Source: JASLEW01 sp963732005 (lineage in GTDB: Bacteria; Acidobacteriota; Thermoanaerobaculia; Multivoradales; UBA5704). Taken from it: a stretch of DNA of 64,000 nucleotides. A model generated the notes under the pieces. The model did not search any database. It was not told where the DNA came from and worked only from the letters and a program-made list of their open reading frames with translations. The stretch lies in NCBI GenBank assembly GCA_963732005.1, contig CAVSXT010000003.1, positions 124,001-188,000 on the forward strand, in the 5' to 3' direction. Positions 8,017-15,745 of this stretch are shown here, in pieces. Numbering within the stretch: position 1 is the stretch's first letter; the number at the start of each line of letters is the position of its first letter. Made by a program: the position numbers and the translations under genes.

Positions 8017-8965
8017 ACCAGCCGATGATCTTGTCGTCGAGCTCGCGCAGCCGGCCGGCCACCATCGTGCACAGCAGCCGCAGCAGGCGGAGCGACGAGA
8101 CTCTCTGGATGTCGAGGATACCCCCCAAGACCTCCCGGGGTATCGCCAACACCACCGCACCGTGGTCGGAGGCCTTGGCGTCGGCCGAGCGCTGCTCGTT
8201 GTCGATGAGCGCCATCTCGCCGAAGTAGTCGCCGCGCTCGAGAAACGCCAGGGCCTCCTCGCCGGCGCCGTGAATGAACTTGCTGATCATCACCCGCCCC
8301 TCCAGCAGCACGTACATCTCGTCGCCAGCCTCCCCTTCGCGAAAGATCTGCTGGTGGGGGGCGAACTTCTTCTCCCGCGACAGCGAGGCGAGGAAGTTGA
8401 TCTCCAGGCTCGAGAGCTTCTGCTCCTGAAAGAGCTTGCGCTTCGACGCGACGTCGACGTGGAAGTCGTCGGCGACCGCGGCGGCGGGAGGCTCCTCCGT
8501 GCTGACCGGCTTGCCCGACGCGGAGAAGAAGCGGGTGAGCTGCTCGTTGGTCTGGCGCAGCTTGGAAGAGAGGCTCTTCCAGAACATCCAGTACAGCGCC
8601 ACGCTGAAACGCTGGTCGCTCTCCATCGTCGCCGCGAGACTTTGCGGATGGAGCGCCAGCAGCTCGCATTCGGCGACCGCCAGGGCATCGCCGGAGCGCT
8701 GGTTGCCGTCCACGAAGCTGGTCTCGCCGAACAGCTGGCCGGGGCGGAGCGTCGCCAGGGTGAAGAGACCGTAGGGCGTCCGCCGCTGAATGCGCACGCT
8801 GCCGCCTTCGATCAGGTAGGCGTCGGCGGTCGACTCGCCTTCGCGCAGGACGTGCGCGCCGCTGGCGATCCGGCGGTGCTCGGCCACCTCGCCCAGCTGC
8901 ACCAGCTGCGCATCCGAGAAATGGGCGAGGAGGTCCCACTGCCGCAAAAGGAAATCGGTGCTCAA
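7970..8965 (-). CDS. Protein with two cyclic-nucleotide-binding domains
   Basis: A 331-residue protein with two cNMP-binding (CAP-type) beta-barrels. The first spans roughly residues 10-130 (GQLFGETSFVDGNQRSGDALAV) and the second roughly 190-310 (EGEAGDEMYVLLEGRV, GDYFGEMALIDNEQRSADAKA). The Glu-X-X-Leu...Arg-Ser phosphate-binding cassette looks intact in both. There is no HTH, kinase or channel segment, so it is probably a signalling adaptor; the ligand is unknown. The likely start is a TTG (8963-8965) overlapping the TGA of the aminotransferase gene, which suggests coupling. The 3' end overlaps mutY tail to tail. Confidence 0.82.
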   Translation of the reverse strand: MSTDFLLRQWDLLAHFSDAQLVQLGEVAEHRRIASGAHVLREGESTADAYLIEGGSVRIQRRTPYGLFTLATLRPGQLFGETSFVDGNQRSGDALAVAECELLALHPQSLAATMESDQRFSVALYWMFWKSLSSKLRQTNEQLTRFFSASGKPVSTEEPPAAAVADDFHVDVASKRKLFQEQKLSSLEINFLASLSREKKFAPHQQIFREGEAGDEMYVLLEGRVMISKFIHGAGEEALAFLERGDYFGEMALIDNEQRSADAKASDHGAVVLAIPREVLGGILDIQRVSSLRLLRLLCTMVAGRLRELDDKIIGWFILAGGSATGWPGDR

Positions 8966-10362
8966 GGTGGGTTCATTGTAACCCCGCCGAGGGTTTCCTC
9001 CAGGAGATCGAGGGCACAGGCAAGCTGCGGCTCGGCGATGGTCAGCGGCGGCACGAGTTGCGCGACCGTGCCGGCGGGGCCGCCGGCCAGGATGAGCACG
9101 CCGCGCCGCCGCGCCGCTGCCACCCAGAGGGCGGCGTCGTGGCGCGAGCGCAGCTCGACACCCCAGAGCATCCCACGCCCGCGGACTCCGGCGACGGCGG
9201 GCAGGCGATCGCGCCAGCCGCCGAGCCGGGCGGCCAACCGCGGCTCGAGGCTGGCCGCGCGCGCCGGCAGTTGCTCGTCTTCCAGCACGTCGAGCACCGC
9301 CAGGGCGGCGGCGCAGGCCAGCGGGTTGGCGAGGAAGGTCGAGGTCCGCAGCGCCTCGCCGGGAGTGCTCCAGGCCTCGAACAGGGGCCGCCTGGCGAGC
9401 ACCGCGGCGATCGGCAGGCCGCCGCCGAGCGCCTTGCCGCAACAGAGCAGATCGGGCTGCACCCCCTCGGCCTCCACCGCGAACAGGCGTCCTGTCCTGC
9501 CGAAGCCGGTGAAGATCTCGTCGGCGACGAGCAGCGCCCCCGCCTCGCGGCTGAGCCGGGCGACCTCGGCCAGCCAGCCGGCGGGCGGCGGCAGCACTCC
9601 TTCGCGGCCGACGACCGGCTCCACCAGCACCGCGCCGGCGGGTCCGCCGGCGGCGTTGCCGGCGAGCGCGGCGGCAAGCGTGGCCGGAGGGCAACCGAAG
9701 GGCAGGCGCCGGACGTGCGGATGCAGGTAGGGAGCGAAGGGGGCGCGGAACTCGGGTCGGGAGGTGACGGCGAGGGCGCCCAGAGTCAGGCCGTGATACG
9801 CCGGGTCGAAGGCCACGACCACCGGGCGGCCGGTGGCGGCGAGCGCCGTCTCGAGCGCGATCTCGACCGCGTCGGCGCCGGAACCGGCAAAGAACACCTG
9901 CGCCTCCGCGAGCGGCGCCAGGCGAACGAGGCGGCGGGCGAGCTCGACCCGCAGCGGATGCGCGTGGACGTCGCCCAGGCCGTGGAGCAGGCGGCCGGCC
10001 TGGCGGCGGATGGCGGCGACCACCCGCGGATGACGGTGGCCGACGGCGGCGACGCCGAAGCCGGAGGTGAGGTCCAGGTAGCGGTTGCCGTCGACGTCGT
10101 GGACGTTGGCGCCGCGCGCTGTCTCCCAGAGGATCGGCGGTTCGGCGCCCGCGGTGCCGCCGGTGGTGTTGACGCCGGGGGCCTCGAGCCGCGCCAGGTC
10201 GAGGGCCAGGGCCCGGGAGCGGGGGCCCGGCGGCGGGTGGACGATCCTGGGGAGCTGATCGCCGGCGCCCTGCCGGGAGTGTCGCGGATGGCGACAATCG
10301 GAGCCGCGACCCCCCTGCCGGGAGTGTCGCGGATGGTGAGAGGCGGAGCCGCGACCGCTCAC
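8962..10362 (-). CDS. Class III (PLP-dependent) aminotransferase with repeat-encoded N-terminus
   Basis: A fold-type I PLP aminotransferase of the class III group (acetylornithine/4-aminobutyrate type). Visible are NVHDVDGNRYLDLTSGFGVAAVGH, the cofactor loop FFAGSGADAVE, VADEIFTGFGRTG and the Schiff-base lysine in CCGKALGGGLPI. The substrate cannot be read from sequence. The GTG start (10360-10362) overlaps recR in GTGA, and no other ATG/GTG/TTG appears in frame before the conserved domain. Consequently the first ~32 residues are translated from two copies of a palindromic DNA repeat and read as a repeated HPRHSRQG motif, an unusual extension. A non-canonical or undetected start near residue 35 is possible. 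Confidence 0.85.
   Translation of the reverse strand: MSGRGSASHHPRHSRQGGRGSDCRHPRHSRQGAGDQLPRIVHPPPGPRSRALALDLARLEAPGVNTTGGTAGAEPPILWETARGANVHDVDGNRYLDLTSGFGVAAVGHRHPRVVAAIRRQAGRLLHGLGDVHAHPLRVELARRLVRLAPLAEAQVFFAGSGADAVEIALETALAATGRPVVVAFDPAYHGLTLGALAVTSRPEFRAPFAPYLHPHVRRLPFGCPPATLAAALAGNAAGGPAGAVLVEPVVGREGVLPPPAGWLAEVARLSREAGALLVADEIFTGFGRTGRLFAVEAEGVQPDLLCCGKALGGGLPIAAVLARRPLFEAWSTPGEALRTSTFLANPLACAAALAVLDVLEDEQLPARAASLEPRLAARLGGWRDRLPAVAGVRGRGMLWGVELRSRHDAALWVAAARRRGVLILAGGPAGTVAQLVPPLTIAEPQLACALDLLEETLGGVTMNPP
10264..10358. repeat. Two tandem copies of a REP-like palindromic repeat
   Basis: A unit of about 45 bases, CTGCCGGGAGTGTCGCGGAT followed by GGCGACAATCGGAGCCGCGAC, occurs at about 10271-10312 and again at about 10316-10353 with a few changes. 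Each unit contains the inverted pair GTCGCGG...CCGCGAC, which can fold into a hairpin. A related but more diverged copy lies near 41218-41253. This looks like a REP/RAYT-type dispersed palindromic repeat. Here the pair lies inside the start of the aminotransferase reading frame, directly after recR. Confidence 0.7.
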
Positions 10363-10973
10363 ATCTCCCGCCGCCCGGCCAGCGAGCGTCCGAGCGTCAC
10401 CTCGTCGGTGTATTCGATGTCGCCGCCGACCGGCATGCCGAAAGCGAGGCGGGTGACGCGGAGACCGCGCGGCTTGAGCAGCCGCGCCAGGTAGAGAGCC
10501 GTGGCCTCGCCTTCGACGTTGGGGTTGGTGGCGAGCACGATCTCGGCAACGCCGGCGAGACGGGTGAAGAGGCCGGCGATGGCCAGGCGGTCAGGGCCGA
10601 TGCCGCGGTGCGGGGACAGCGCGCCGAGCAGCACGTGATAGAGGCCGTGGTACTCGCCGGTCCGTTCGATCGGCGCGATGTTGAAGGGCTCCTCGACGAC
10701 GCAGATCTGAGCCCGGTCGCGTTGCGCGTCGGAGCAGAAGCGGCAAGGGTCGACGGCGGTGATGGAGTTGCAGCGGGAGCAGTGGAAGAGCTTCTCCTTC
10801 ACCTCCAGGATGGAGCGCGCGAGCGCCTGCGCCTCCTCCGCCCGCACCTTGAGCAGATGATGGGCGAGACGGGCGGCGGTCTTCGGACCGATGCCCGGCA
10901 GCCGCGCCAGCTCGCCGACCAGGCGCGCGAGCGGATCGGCCGCGGTGCGTGCGGCGTCTTGCGGGTCGTACAA
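10359..10973 (-). CDS. recR: Recombination mediator RecR
   Basis: RecR works with RecF and RecO to load RecA. The 204-residue protein has the N-terminal helix-hairpin-helix (LPGIGPKTAARLAHHLL, residues 25-41), the zinc finger cysteines Cys65, Cys68, Cys77 and Cys80 (HCSRCN...CRFC), and the Toprim segment (ICVVEEPFNIAPIERTGEYHGLYHVL, then ATNPNVEGEATALYL). The length is normal. It lies seven bases after ybaB in the classic order ffs-dnaX-ybaB-recR. Confidence 0.97.
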   Translation of the reverse strand: MYDPQDAARTAADPLARLVGELARLPGIGPKTAARLAHHLLKVRAEEAQALARSILEVKEKLFHCSRCNSITAVDPCRFCSDAQRDRAQICVVEEPFNIAPIERTGEYHGLYHVLLGALSPHRGIGPDRLAIAGLFTRLAGVAEIVLATNPNVEGEATALYLARLLKPRGLRVTRLAFGMPVGGDIEYTDEVTLGRSLAGRREM

Positions 10974-10980
10974 GGCGAGC

Positions 10981-11277
10981 TCAGAAGAGGCCGGGCAGCC
11001 CCGTCGCGAGGGCTCCCATCCGCCCCTGCATGGTCTCCTCGACCTTGCGGCCGGCCTCGTTGACCGCCGCCACGATGAGGTCCTCGAGCATCGAGGGGTC
11101 GTCCTTGTCCATCACCTCGGGATCGATCTTCACCGCGACCAGCTGCTTGTGGCCGCTCATCTTGACCGAGACCATGCCGCCGCCGACGCTTGCCTCGACC
11201 ACGGTCTCCGCCAGCTCCTTGTGCAGCCGCTCCTGCATCTGCTGCGCCTGCTTCATCAGTTTCTGCATGCTGCTCAT
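10981..11277 (-). CDS. ybaB: YbaB/EbfC family nucleoid-associated protein
   Basis: A 98-residue YbaB/EbfC protein, a small dimeric DNA-binding protein of the nucleoid. It shows the amphipathic N-terminal helix (MQKLMKQAQQMQERLHKEL), the central VEASVGGGMVSVKMSGHKQL and the conserved DPEVMDKDDPSMLEDLIVAAVNEA. Its ATG is one base after the dnaX stop and recR follows at once. This dnaX-ybaB-recR order is widely conserved. Confidence 0.95.
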   Translation of the reverse strand: MSSMQKLMKQAQQMQERLHKELAETVVEASVGGGMVSVKMSGHKQLVAVKIDPEVMDKDDPSMLEDLIVAAVNEAGRKVEETMQGRMGALATGLPGLF

Positions 11278-11278
11278 G

Positions 11279-13363
11279 TCATTCCTCTCTCGAGCCGAGA
11301 TGCTCCTCGACGGCCACGACCTTGCCGCCGAAAATGTCCAGCATGGTCTGGATGGCTGGATTCATTGCGGCGGCGGCGACATCTGCGGGAAGGGATTGGG
11401 CTGGCGAGTCGCCTGGCGCCGCCGCTGCCGGCGACGCGGATGCGCCGGACCGGGGCCCGCGAGGCTCTGCGTCTTCGGCGAAGTCCCACGCGGTCCCCGG
11501 CCCCCAGGTCTTGACCGCGGCGGCGGCGACGGTCTCGCGGTTGGCCGGCTGACGCAAGCGTGAGCTCAGATAGGCGTCGCCGGGCGCCAGCAGGATGAGC
11601 AGGCGTCCGGCCTCGAAACGTATCGCCGCCGCCTGCTCCAGATGCGCCGCCAGCGCCTGCTTGCGGGCGGCCACCTCCTCGAGGAAGGCCGCGACGGCGG
11701 TGTCGGCGGTGCCGGCGGTGTTGGCCACATTGGCGACATTGGCGATGTCGGCAGTGTGGGCGGCCTGGGTGGCGCCGGCGGCGTGGGTCGGTCGGGCGGC
11801 AGCCGCGGGAGCGAGGGCGCCATTGCCCGCGGTGCCGCTGCTGCCGGCATCCGGTCCGCCGCGGCGGCCGGCGGCGTTCGGCGGCAGCGTTGGCGGCGTT
11901 GGCGCGGCCGGGATCGGCGGCGCCGAGCCGCTTGGCGGCGGCGGCGATTGTGCCTTCGGTGTTGCCGGCATTGCCGGCGTTACCAGCGCTGCCGGCGATC
12001 CGGCGGTTGGTCCCTGGGCGATGGCGGCCGGGCCAGGCGCAGCGCTTTCGCCGCCGTCGCCGGCGCCCCCGCCGGCCGGAGCGGCGGTGTCCGCCGGGCC
12101 CGCCGGGTGCGATGGATCCGCCGCGTCCGATGGGTGCGCCGGGCGCGGCGCGGCCGTGGGCGGCGCCGGTTGCGGCTGCACCGCTCGGGTGGATGGCGGT
12201 AGCGCGGCCGGGCGGCCGAGGGCGATGCCGTGAGCGCCTCCGGCCTGACCGGCCAGCAGCTGCTCGACACGGACGAGCTTCGGCAGCTCGGCGGCGCGCA
12301 GCCAGGCGATCTCGATGGCCAGGGCGCCGGTCTCGGTGCGGCGCACCATGGGCTCGCTCGCCAGCAGCTGGTTGAGCAGCCGCAGCAGGTTCTCGTAGCC
12401 GCCGGCGCGCGCCAGCACCGCCAGCGCCTGCGCGTCTTCGAGCACCAGGTCGACCTGCTCCGGTTGGGAGCCCAGCGCGAGGTGCAGCGCGTCGCGGCAG
12501 TAGGCGAGGAACTGGCCGTAGACATGACGCGGATCCCAGCCCTCGTCCTCGACGTGGCGCACCTCGCGGGACACGGCGGCCGGCTCGCCTTGCAGGATGG
12601 CCTCGAGCAGGCGCCGGAACAGGGCGATGTCGAGGCCGCCGAGCAGGCGGACGGCGGCTTCGTCGGAGATGACGCCGGAGCCGAAGGTGGCCAGCTGGTC
12701 GAGCAGCGCCACCGCATCACGGACGCTGCCCTCGCCAGCCCTCGCCACCAGCCGCAGGGCGCTGTCGCTGGCCTGGATGGACTCGGAGCCACAGATCTGC
12801 CGCAGCAGCGCCGCCACCGCGGGCGCGGTGACGCGACGGAACTGGAACTCCTGGCAACGCGAGAGGATGGTCGCGGGAACCGCTTCGATCTCGGTGGTGG
12901 CGAAGATGAACACCAGGTACGGCGGCGGCTCCTCGACGATCTTCAGCAGGGCGTCGAAGGCTTGGCGCGACAGGCGATGGACCTCGTCGAGCACCACCAC
13001 CTTGTAGCGGTCGCGTGCCGGTCCGTAGCGCAGGCTCTCGGTGAGCTCGCGGACCTGCTCGACCTTGGAGTAGGTCGCGGCGTCGACCTCGAGCACGTCG
13101 AGATCGGAGCCGCGCGCGATCTCGATGCACGGCGTGCATTCATTGCAGGGATCCGGCGCCGGACCGCGCTCGCAGTTGAGCGCCTTGGCGAGGACCCGCG
13201 CGGCGGTCGTCTTGCCGACGCCGCGGATGCCCGAGAAAAGGTAGGCGTGGGCGATCCGCCCTTCGGCAAGGGCGTTGCGCAACGCGGTCACGATCGGCTC
13301 CTGGCCGACGAGGCTGGAGAAGTTCTGGGGGCGCCACTTGCGGGCTAGGACCTGATAGGCCAT
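11279..13363 (-). CDS. dnaX: DNA polymerase III subunit gamma/tau
   Basis: DnaX is the clamp-loader ATPase. The N-terminal ~370 residues are well conserved: MAYQVLARKWRPQNFSSLVGQ, Walker A GIRGVGKTT, the zinc module CERGPAPDPCNECTPC, Walker B VVLDEVHRLS and the SRC motif (ILSRCQEFQFRR). Residues of roughly 380-570 are a long Pro/Ala/Thr-rich linker. Part of it is a run of near-identical triplets (ANVANVANTAGTADTA) from 9-base DNA repeats. The C-terminal ~120 residues are a tau-like domain. No A-rich slippery run was seen, so there is no evidence for a separate gamma form. It is preceded by ffs. Confidence 0.96.
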   Translation of the reverse strand: MAYQVLARKWRPQNFSSLVGQEPIVTALRNALAEGRIAHAYLFSGIRGVGKTTAARVLAKALNCERGPAPDPCNECTPCIEIARGSDLDVLEVDAATYSKVEQVRELTESLRYGPARDRYKVVVLDEVHRLSRQAFDALLKIVEEPPPYLVFIFATTEIEAVPATILSRCQEFQFRRVTAPAVAALLRQICGSESIQASDSALRLVARAGEGSVRDAVALLDQLATFGSGVISDEAAVRLLGGLDIALFRRLLEAILQGEPAAVSREVRHVEDEGWDPRHVYGQFLAYCRDALHLALGSQPEQVDLVLEDAQALAVLARAGGYENLLRLLNQLLASEPMVRRTETGALAIEIAWLRAAELPKLVRVEQLLAGQAGGAHGIALGRPAALPPSTRAVQPQPAPPTAAPRPAHPSDAADPSHPAGPADTAAPAGGGAGDGGESAAPGPAAIAQGPTAGSPAALVTPAMPATPKAQSPPPPSGSAPPIPAAPTPPTLPPNAAGRRGGPDAGSSGTAGNGALAPAAAARPTHAAGATQAAHTADIANVANVANTAGTADTAVAAFLEEVAARKQALAAHLEQAAAIRFEAGRLLILLAPGDAYLSSRLRQPANRETVAAAAVKTWGPGTAWDFAEDAEPRGPRSGASASPAAAAPGDSPAQSLPADVAAAAMNPAIQTMLDIFGGKVVAVEEHLGSREE

Positions 13364-13438
13364 GGTAACTAGAACGAAGCCCCGCCCTGTTCGCCGCTTG
13401 CTGTGCCTCGGGTCGCCTGAGGCGATGGGAGCTAGGAC

Positions 13439-13567
13439 CAGTGGCCTACGAAGGGTTCCGGTGGATCTGCGGCACTCGGCCGGCGTACCTTATCGCTGCT
13501 CCCTTCCGGGCCTGACGAGGTTCGGAAGCCGCCGATGCACAGGACCCGAACCCTTCGTGGGCCACTG
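13439..13567 (-). ncRNA. ffs: Signal recognition particle RNA (small, 4.5S type)
   Basis: Read on the minus strand, the conserved domain IV loop is present as GTCAGGCCCGGAAGGGAGCA, preceded by CCGAACC and followed by GCGATAAGG. The outer ends pair over about 20 bases (CAGTGGCCCACGAAGGGTTC with its partner at 13439-13458), giving the long hairpin of small bacterial SRP RNA. It lies just upstream of dnaX on the same strand, the common arrangement. The ends are estimated from pairing. The RNA partners Ffh to target nascent membrane proteins. Confidence 0.93.
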
Positions 13568-13709
13568 CCGGTGCGACCCATGGTACGTCGCGGGGTCGGG
13601 GATGTAAAGGCGCGCCGGACCGGTGGACCGGTGGCAGCGGGCCGGCGTTTGCCGGCCCAGCGCGCATCGAGTAAGATACCGCTCCTCCGCGCTGGCGGTG
13701 GGTGTGGGA

Positions 13710-14180
13710 GTGGATGCCGACCGTTATTGGATGACCCAAGCGCTGGCCGCGGCGCAGCGCGGTGCGGAGCTGGGCGAGGCGCCGGTCGGCGCGGTGGTGG
13801 TGCGGGACGGGGAAGCTCTGGGCACCGGGCACAACCGGCGGGAGACCGACGGGGATCCGCTCGCCCATGCCGAGCTGCTGGCGATTCGGGAAGCGGCTCG
13901 CCGGGTGGGTGGATGGCGGCTCGCTGGCTGCGTCATGTACGTGACCCTCGAGCCGTGCCCCATGTGCGCCGGCGCTCTGGTGGCCAGCCGGATCGATCGG
14001 CTGGTGTACGGCGCCGTGGACCCGAAGGCCGGGTTCTGCGGCTCTCTCGGAAATCTGGTGCAGGATCCGCGGCTCAACCATCGCATGGAGGTGAGCGCGG
14101 GAATCCTCGCGGAGGAGAGCGGCGCGCTGTTGCGCGCCTTCTTCGCCTCACTCCGACCGCGACGCACCGCCGGTTCTTGA
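13710..14180 (+). CDS. tadA: tRNA-specific adenosine deaminase TadA
   Basis: TadA converts A34 to inosine in tRNA-Arg(ACG). The cytidine-deaminase-fold motifs are intact: HAELLAIREA with zinc ligand His53 and catalytic Glu55, and EPCPMCAGAL with Cys83 and Cys86. I place the start at the GTG at 13710 (VDADRYWMTQAL), giving 156 residues. The ATG at 13731 is also possible. The frame is open to 13623 but that part is unlike the family. The gene diverges from ffs and precedes two tRNA-Ser genes. Confidence 0.94.
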   Translation: MDADRYWMTQALAAAQRGAELGEAPVGAVVVRDGEALGTGHNRRETDGDPLAHAELLAIREAARRVGGWRLAGCVMYVTLEPCPMCAGALVASRIDRLVYGAVDPKAGFCGSLGNLVQDPRLNHRMEVSAGILAEESGALLRAFFASLRPRRTAGS

Positions 14181-14246
14181 GATCCGGCCTGGAGCGTCCG
14201 CGCCGGAGCGCAAGGGAATCCGGCACCGGTTCTTTGCCAACAGCCA

Positions 14247-14336
<90 letters not shown>

Positions 14337-14356
14337 TCTGCGAACCCAGTCCCGGA

Positions 14357-14446
14357 GGAGAGGTGCCAGAGCGGTCGAATGGGGCGGTCTCGAAAACCGT
14401 TGACCGGGCAACCGGTCCGTGGGTTCGAATCCCACCCTCTCCGCCA
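14357..14446 (+). tRNA. tRNA-Ser (anticodon CGA)
   Basis: A second 90-base class II serine tRNA, 20 bases after the first. The acceptor stem and T-arm are identical to the neighbour's; the anticodon loop TCTCGAAAA carries CGA (reads UCG). The variable arm differs and CCA is encoded. The shared arms indicate a local duplication followed by anticodon divergence. Confidence 0.96.
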
Positions 14447-14587
14447 TTTCCAGGCCTGACGGCATTGACGGTGATGCCGCCGCTGGGCTAAGTTACTGGT
14501 TTCGCTCGCAGCATAGGGAGCGGTCCGTGCCGGTACTCCGGCTTTGTTCCTCGATCGACGACATACCAGGCAGAAGGCGGTAACCAA

Positions 14588-14722
14588 GTGAAACGCACCT
14601 ATCAACCCAACAACCGTCGCCGCAAGCGGACCCACGGCTTTCTGGTGCGGATGCGTACCCGCCATGGTCGAGCCGTCCTGTCGCGGCGGCGCAGGAAGGG
14701 ACGCGCGCGCCTGAGCGTGTGA
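14588..14722 (+). CDS. rpmH: 50S ribosomal protein L34
   Basis: A 44-residue, strongly basic protein translating to MKRTYQPNNRRRKRTHGFLV and then RMRTRHGRAVLSRRRRKGRA, the L34 signature. The start is a GTG (14588-14590) with AAGGCGG upstream. It heads the rpmH-rnpA-yidD-yidC-jag cluster. In many genomes this cluster abuts dnaA; here it lies about 11 kb from dnaA. Confidence 0.97.
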   Translation: MKRTYQPNNRRRKRTHGFLVRMRTRHGRAVLSRRRRKGRARLSV

Positions 14723-15258
14723 TGCGCGGCCATCCTGGCCCGCCCGCATCGGGGACTCCGGGGCAGTTGACGGCAGTGTCACCCGGCTTGGCCGCGGCGA
14801 CCGGCACGGAAGGGCGGCCAGCCTCCGGCCGGAGGCCGCACCCAGCCGGTGAGGGATTGCCGCCCTGCGAGCGCCTGCTGCAGCGGGCGGACTACCTTCG
14901 CTGCTACCGGACAGGGCGCCGGCGCCAGGGGGCGTTGCTGATGCTCTACCTGGTGCCGAACCTGCTCGATCATCCGCGGATCGGTGTCACCACCAGCCGG
15001 AAGGTCGGCAACTCCGTGGTCCGCCACCGGCTCAAACGGTGGATCAAGGAGATCTATCGGCGTTGGTCCGGTCGCGCCAACCTCGCGGCCCTCGACCTGG
15101 TTGCACACCTCAAGCTCGAGGCGAAGAGCGCCGAATTCGGGGCGGTCAAGCGGGATCTCCTGGGTCTGCTCAACGGCCTCGGCGGCGCCGGCGGCGCCAG
15201 GATCCCCGGCGGCGCTGGCCAGCACCGGCGGGTGCCGCGGAGGGCAACGCCAGGATGA
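14719..15258 (+). CDS. rnpA: Ribonuclease P protein component
   Basis: RnpA is the protein cofactor of RNase P, which matures tRNA 5' ends. The conserved core is clear: LLQRADYLRCYRTGRR, then GVTTSRKVGNSVVRHRLKRW and IKEIYRR. The core is preceded by an atypical Gly/Pro-rich stretch of ~50 residues and followed by a Gly-rich tail, so the true start may be an internal TTG/GTG near 14767-14776 rather than the GTG at 14719. The upstream start overlaps the rpmH stop, and the 3' end overlaps yidD in ATGA. Confidence 0.9.
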   Translation: MMRGHPGPPASGTPGQLTAVSPGLAAATGTEGRPASGRRPHPAGEGLPPCERLLQRADYLRCYRTGRRRQGALLMLYLVPNLLDHPRIGVTTSRKVGNSVVRHRLKRWIKEIYRRWSGRANLAALDLVAHLKLEAKSAEFGAVKRDLLGLLNGLGGAGGARIPGGAGQHRRVPRRATPG

Positions 15259-15482
15259 ACCGCAGCCCGAGCCTCCCGACGCGCGCGCTTGCATCCTTGC
15301 TGGCGGCCTACAAGCGCTGGCTCTCGCCGCTGCTGCCGCGGTCGTGCCGGTACTCGCCGACCTGCTCCGAGTACGCGCGGTTGGCCTTGCTGAAATACGG
15401 ATTCTGGCGCGGCTGCGGGCGCGGCGCCGGTCGCGTGCTCCGCTGCCATCCCTTGCATGCCGGAGGGATCGACCTCCCGTGA
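15255..15482 (+). CDS. yidD: Membrane protein insertion efficiency factor YidD (first copy)
   Basis: A 75-residue protein with the YidD cysteine pattern: AYKRWLSPLLPRSCRYSPTC, SEYARLALLKYGFWRG and RVLRCHPLHAGGIDLP. YidD sits at the inner membrane near YidC and helps insertion of membrane proteins. It starts inside the rnpA stop (ATGA) and lies upstream of yidC, the standard order. The 263 bases between it and yidC hold no clear gene. A longer diverged paralogue lies at 43379-43762. Confidence 0.94.
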   Translation: MNRSPSLPTRALASLLAAYKRWLSPLLPRSCRYSPTCSEYARLALLKYGFWRGCGRGAGRVLRCHPLHAGGIDLP

Positions 15483-15745
15483 CTCTGAGCGCTCCCTCTC
15501 TCGATCCCCTTTCCCACACTTCGAACTCTTCGGGGCGGGCTGGTTGCTTCCCGGCTGGGTCTCGTCACCAGCGGGAGCCGAGGAACGCCATCACACGCTC
15601 GCCGCAGGCGCCTGGCGAGAACGGAGCGTCATCGCCTGGGTCCGGTGAGTCGGCTGCCGCCGCCACGGCGGTGGGTCGAGCAGGGCATTTATTACTGCAA
15701 TTATTAGGTGCATGAACCCGCTTTCTGACAAGGAAACCATGAGCC

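Noticed and set aside
8966..10297. Upstream extension of the cNMP-binding frame (775 residues)
   Set aside because: The extension lies over the aminotransferase in another frame and has arginine/proline-rich shadow composition.
11279..13363. Programmed frameshift producing a gamma form of DnaX
   Set aside because: No A-run or comparable slippery site was seen in the linker region; one long frame explains the gene.
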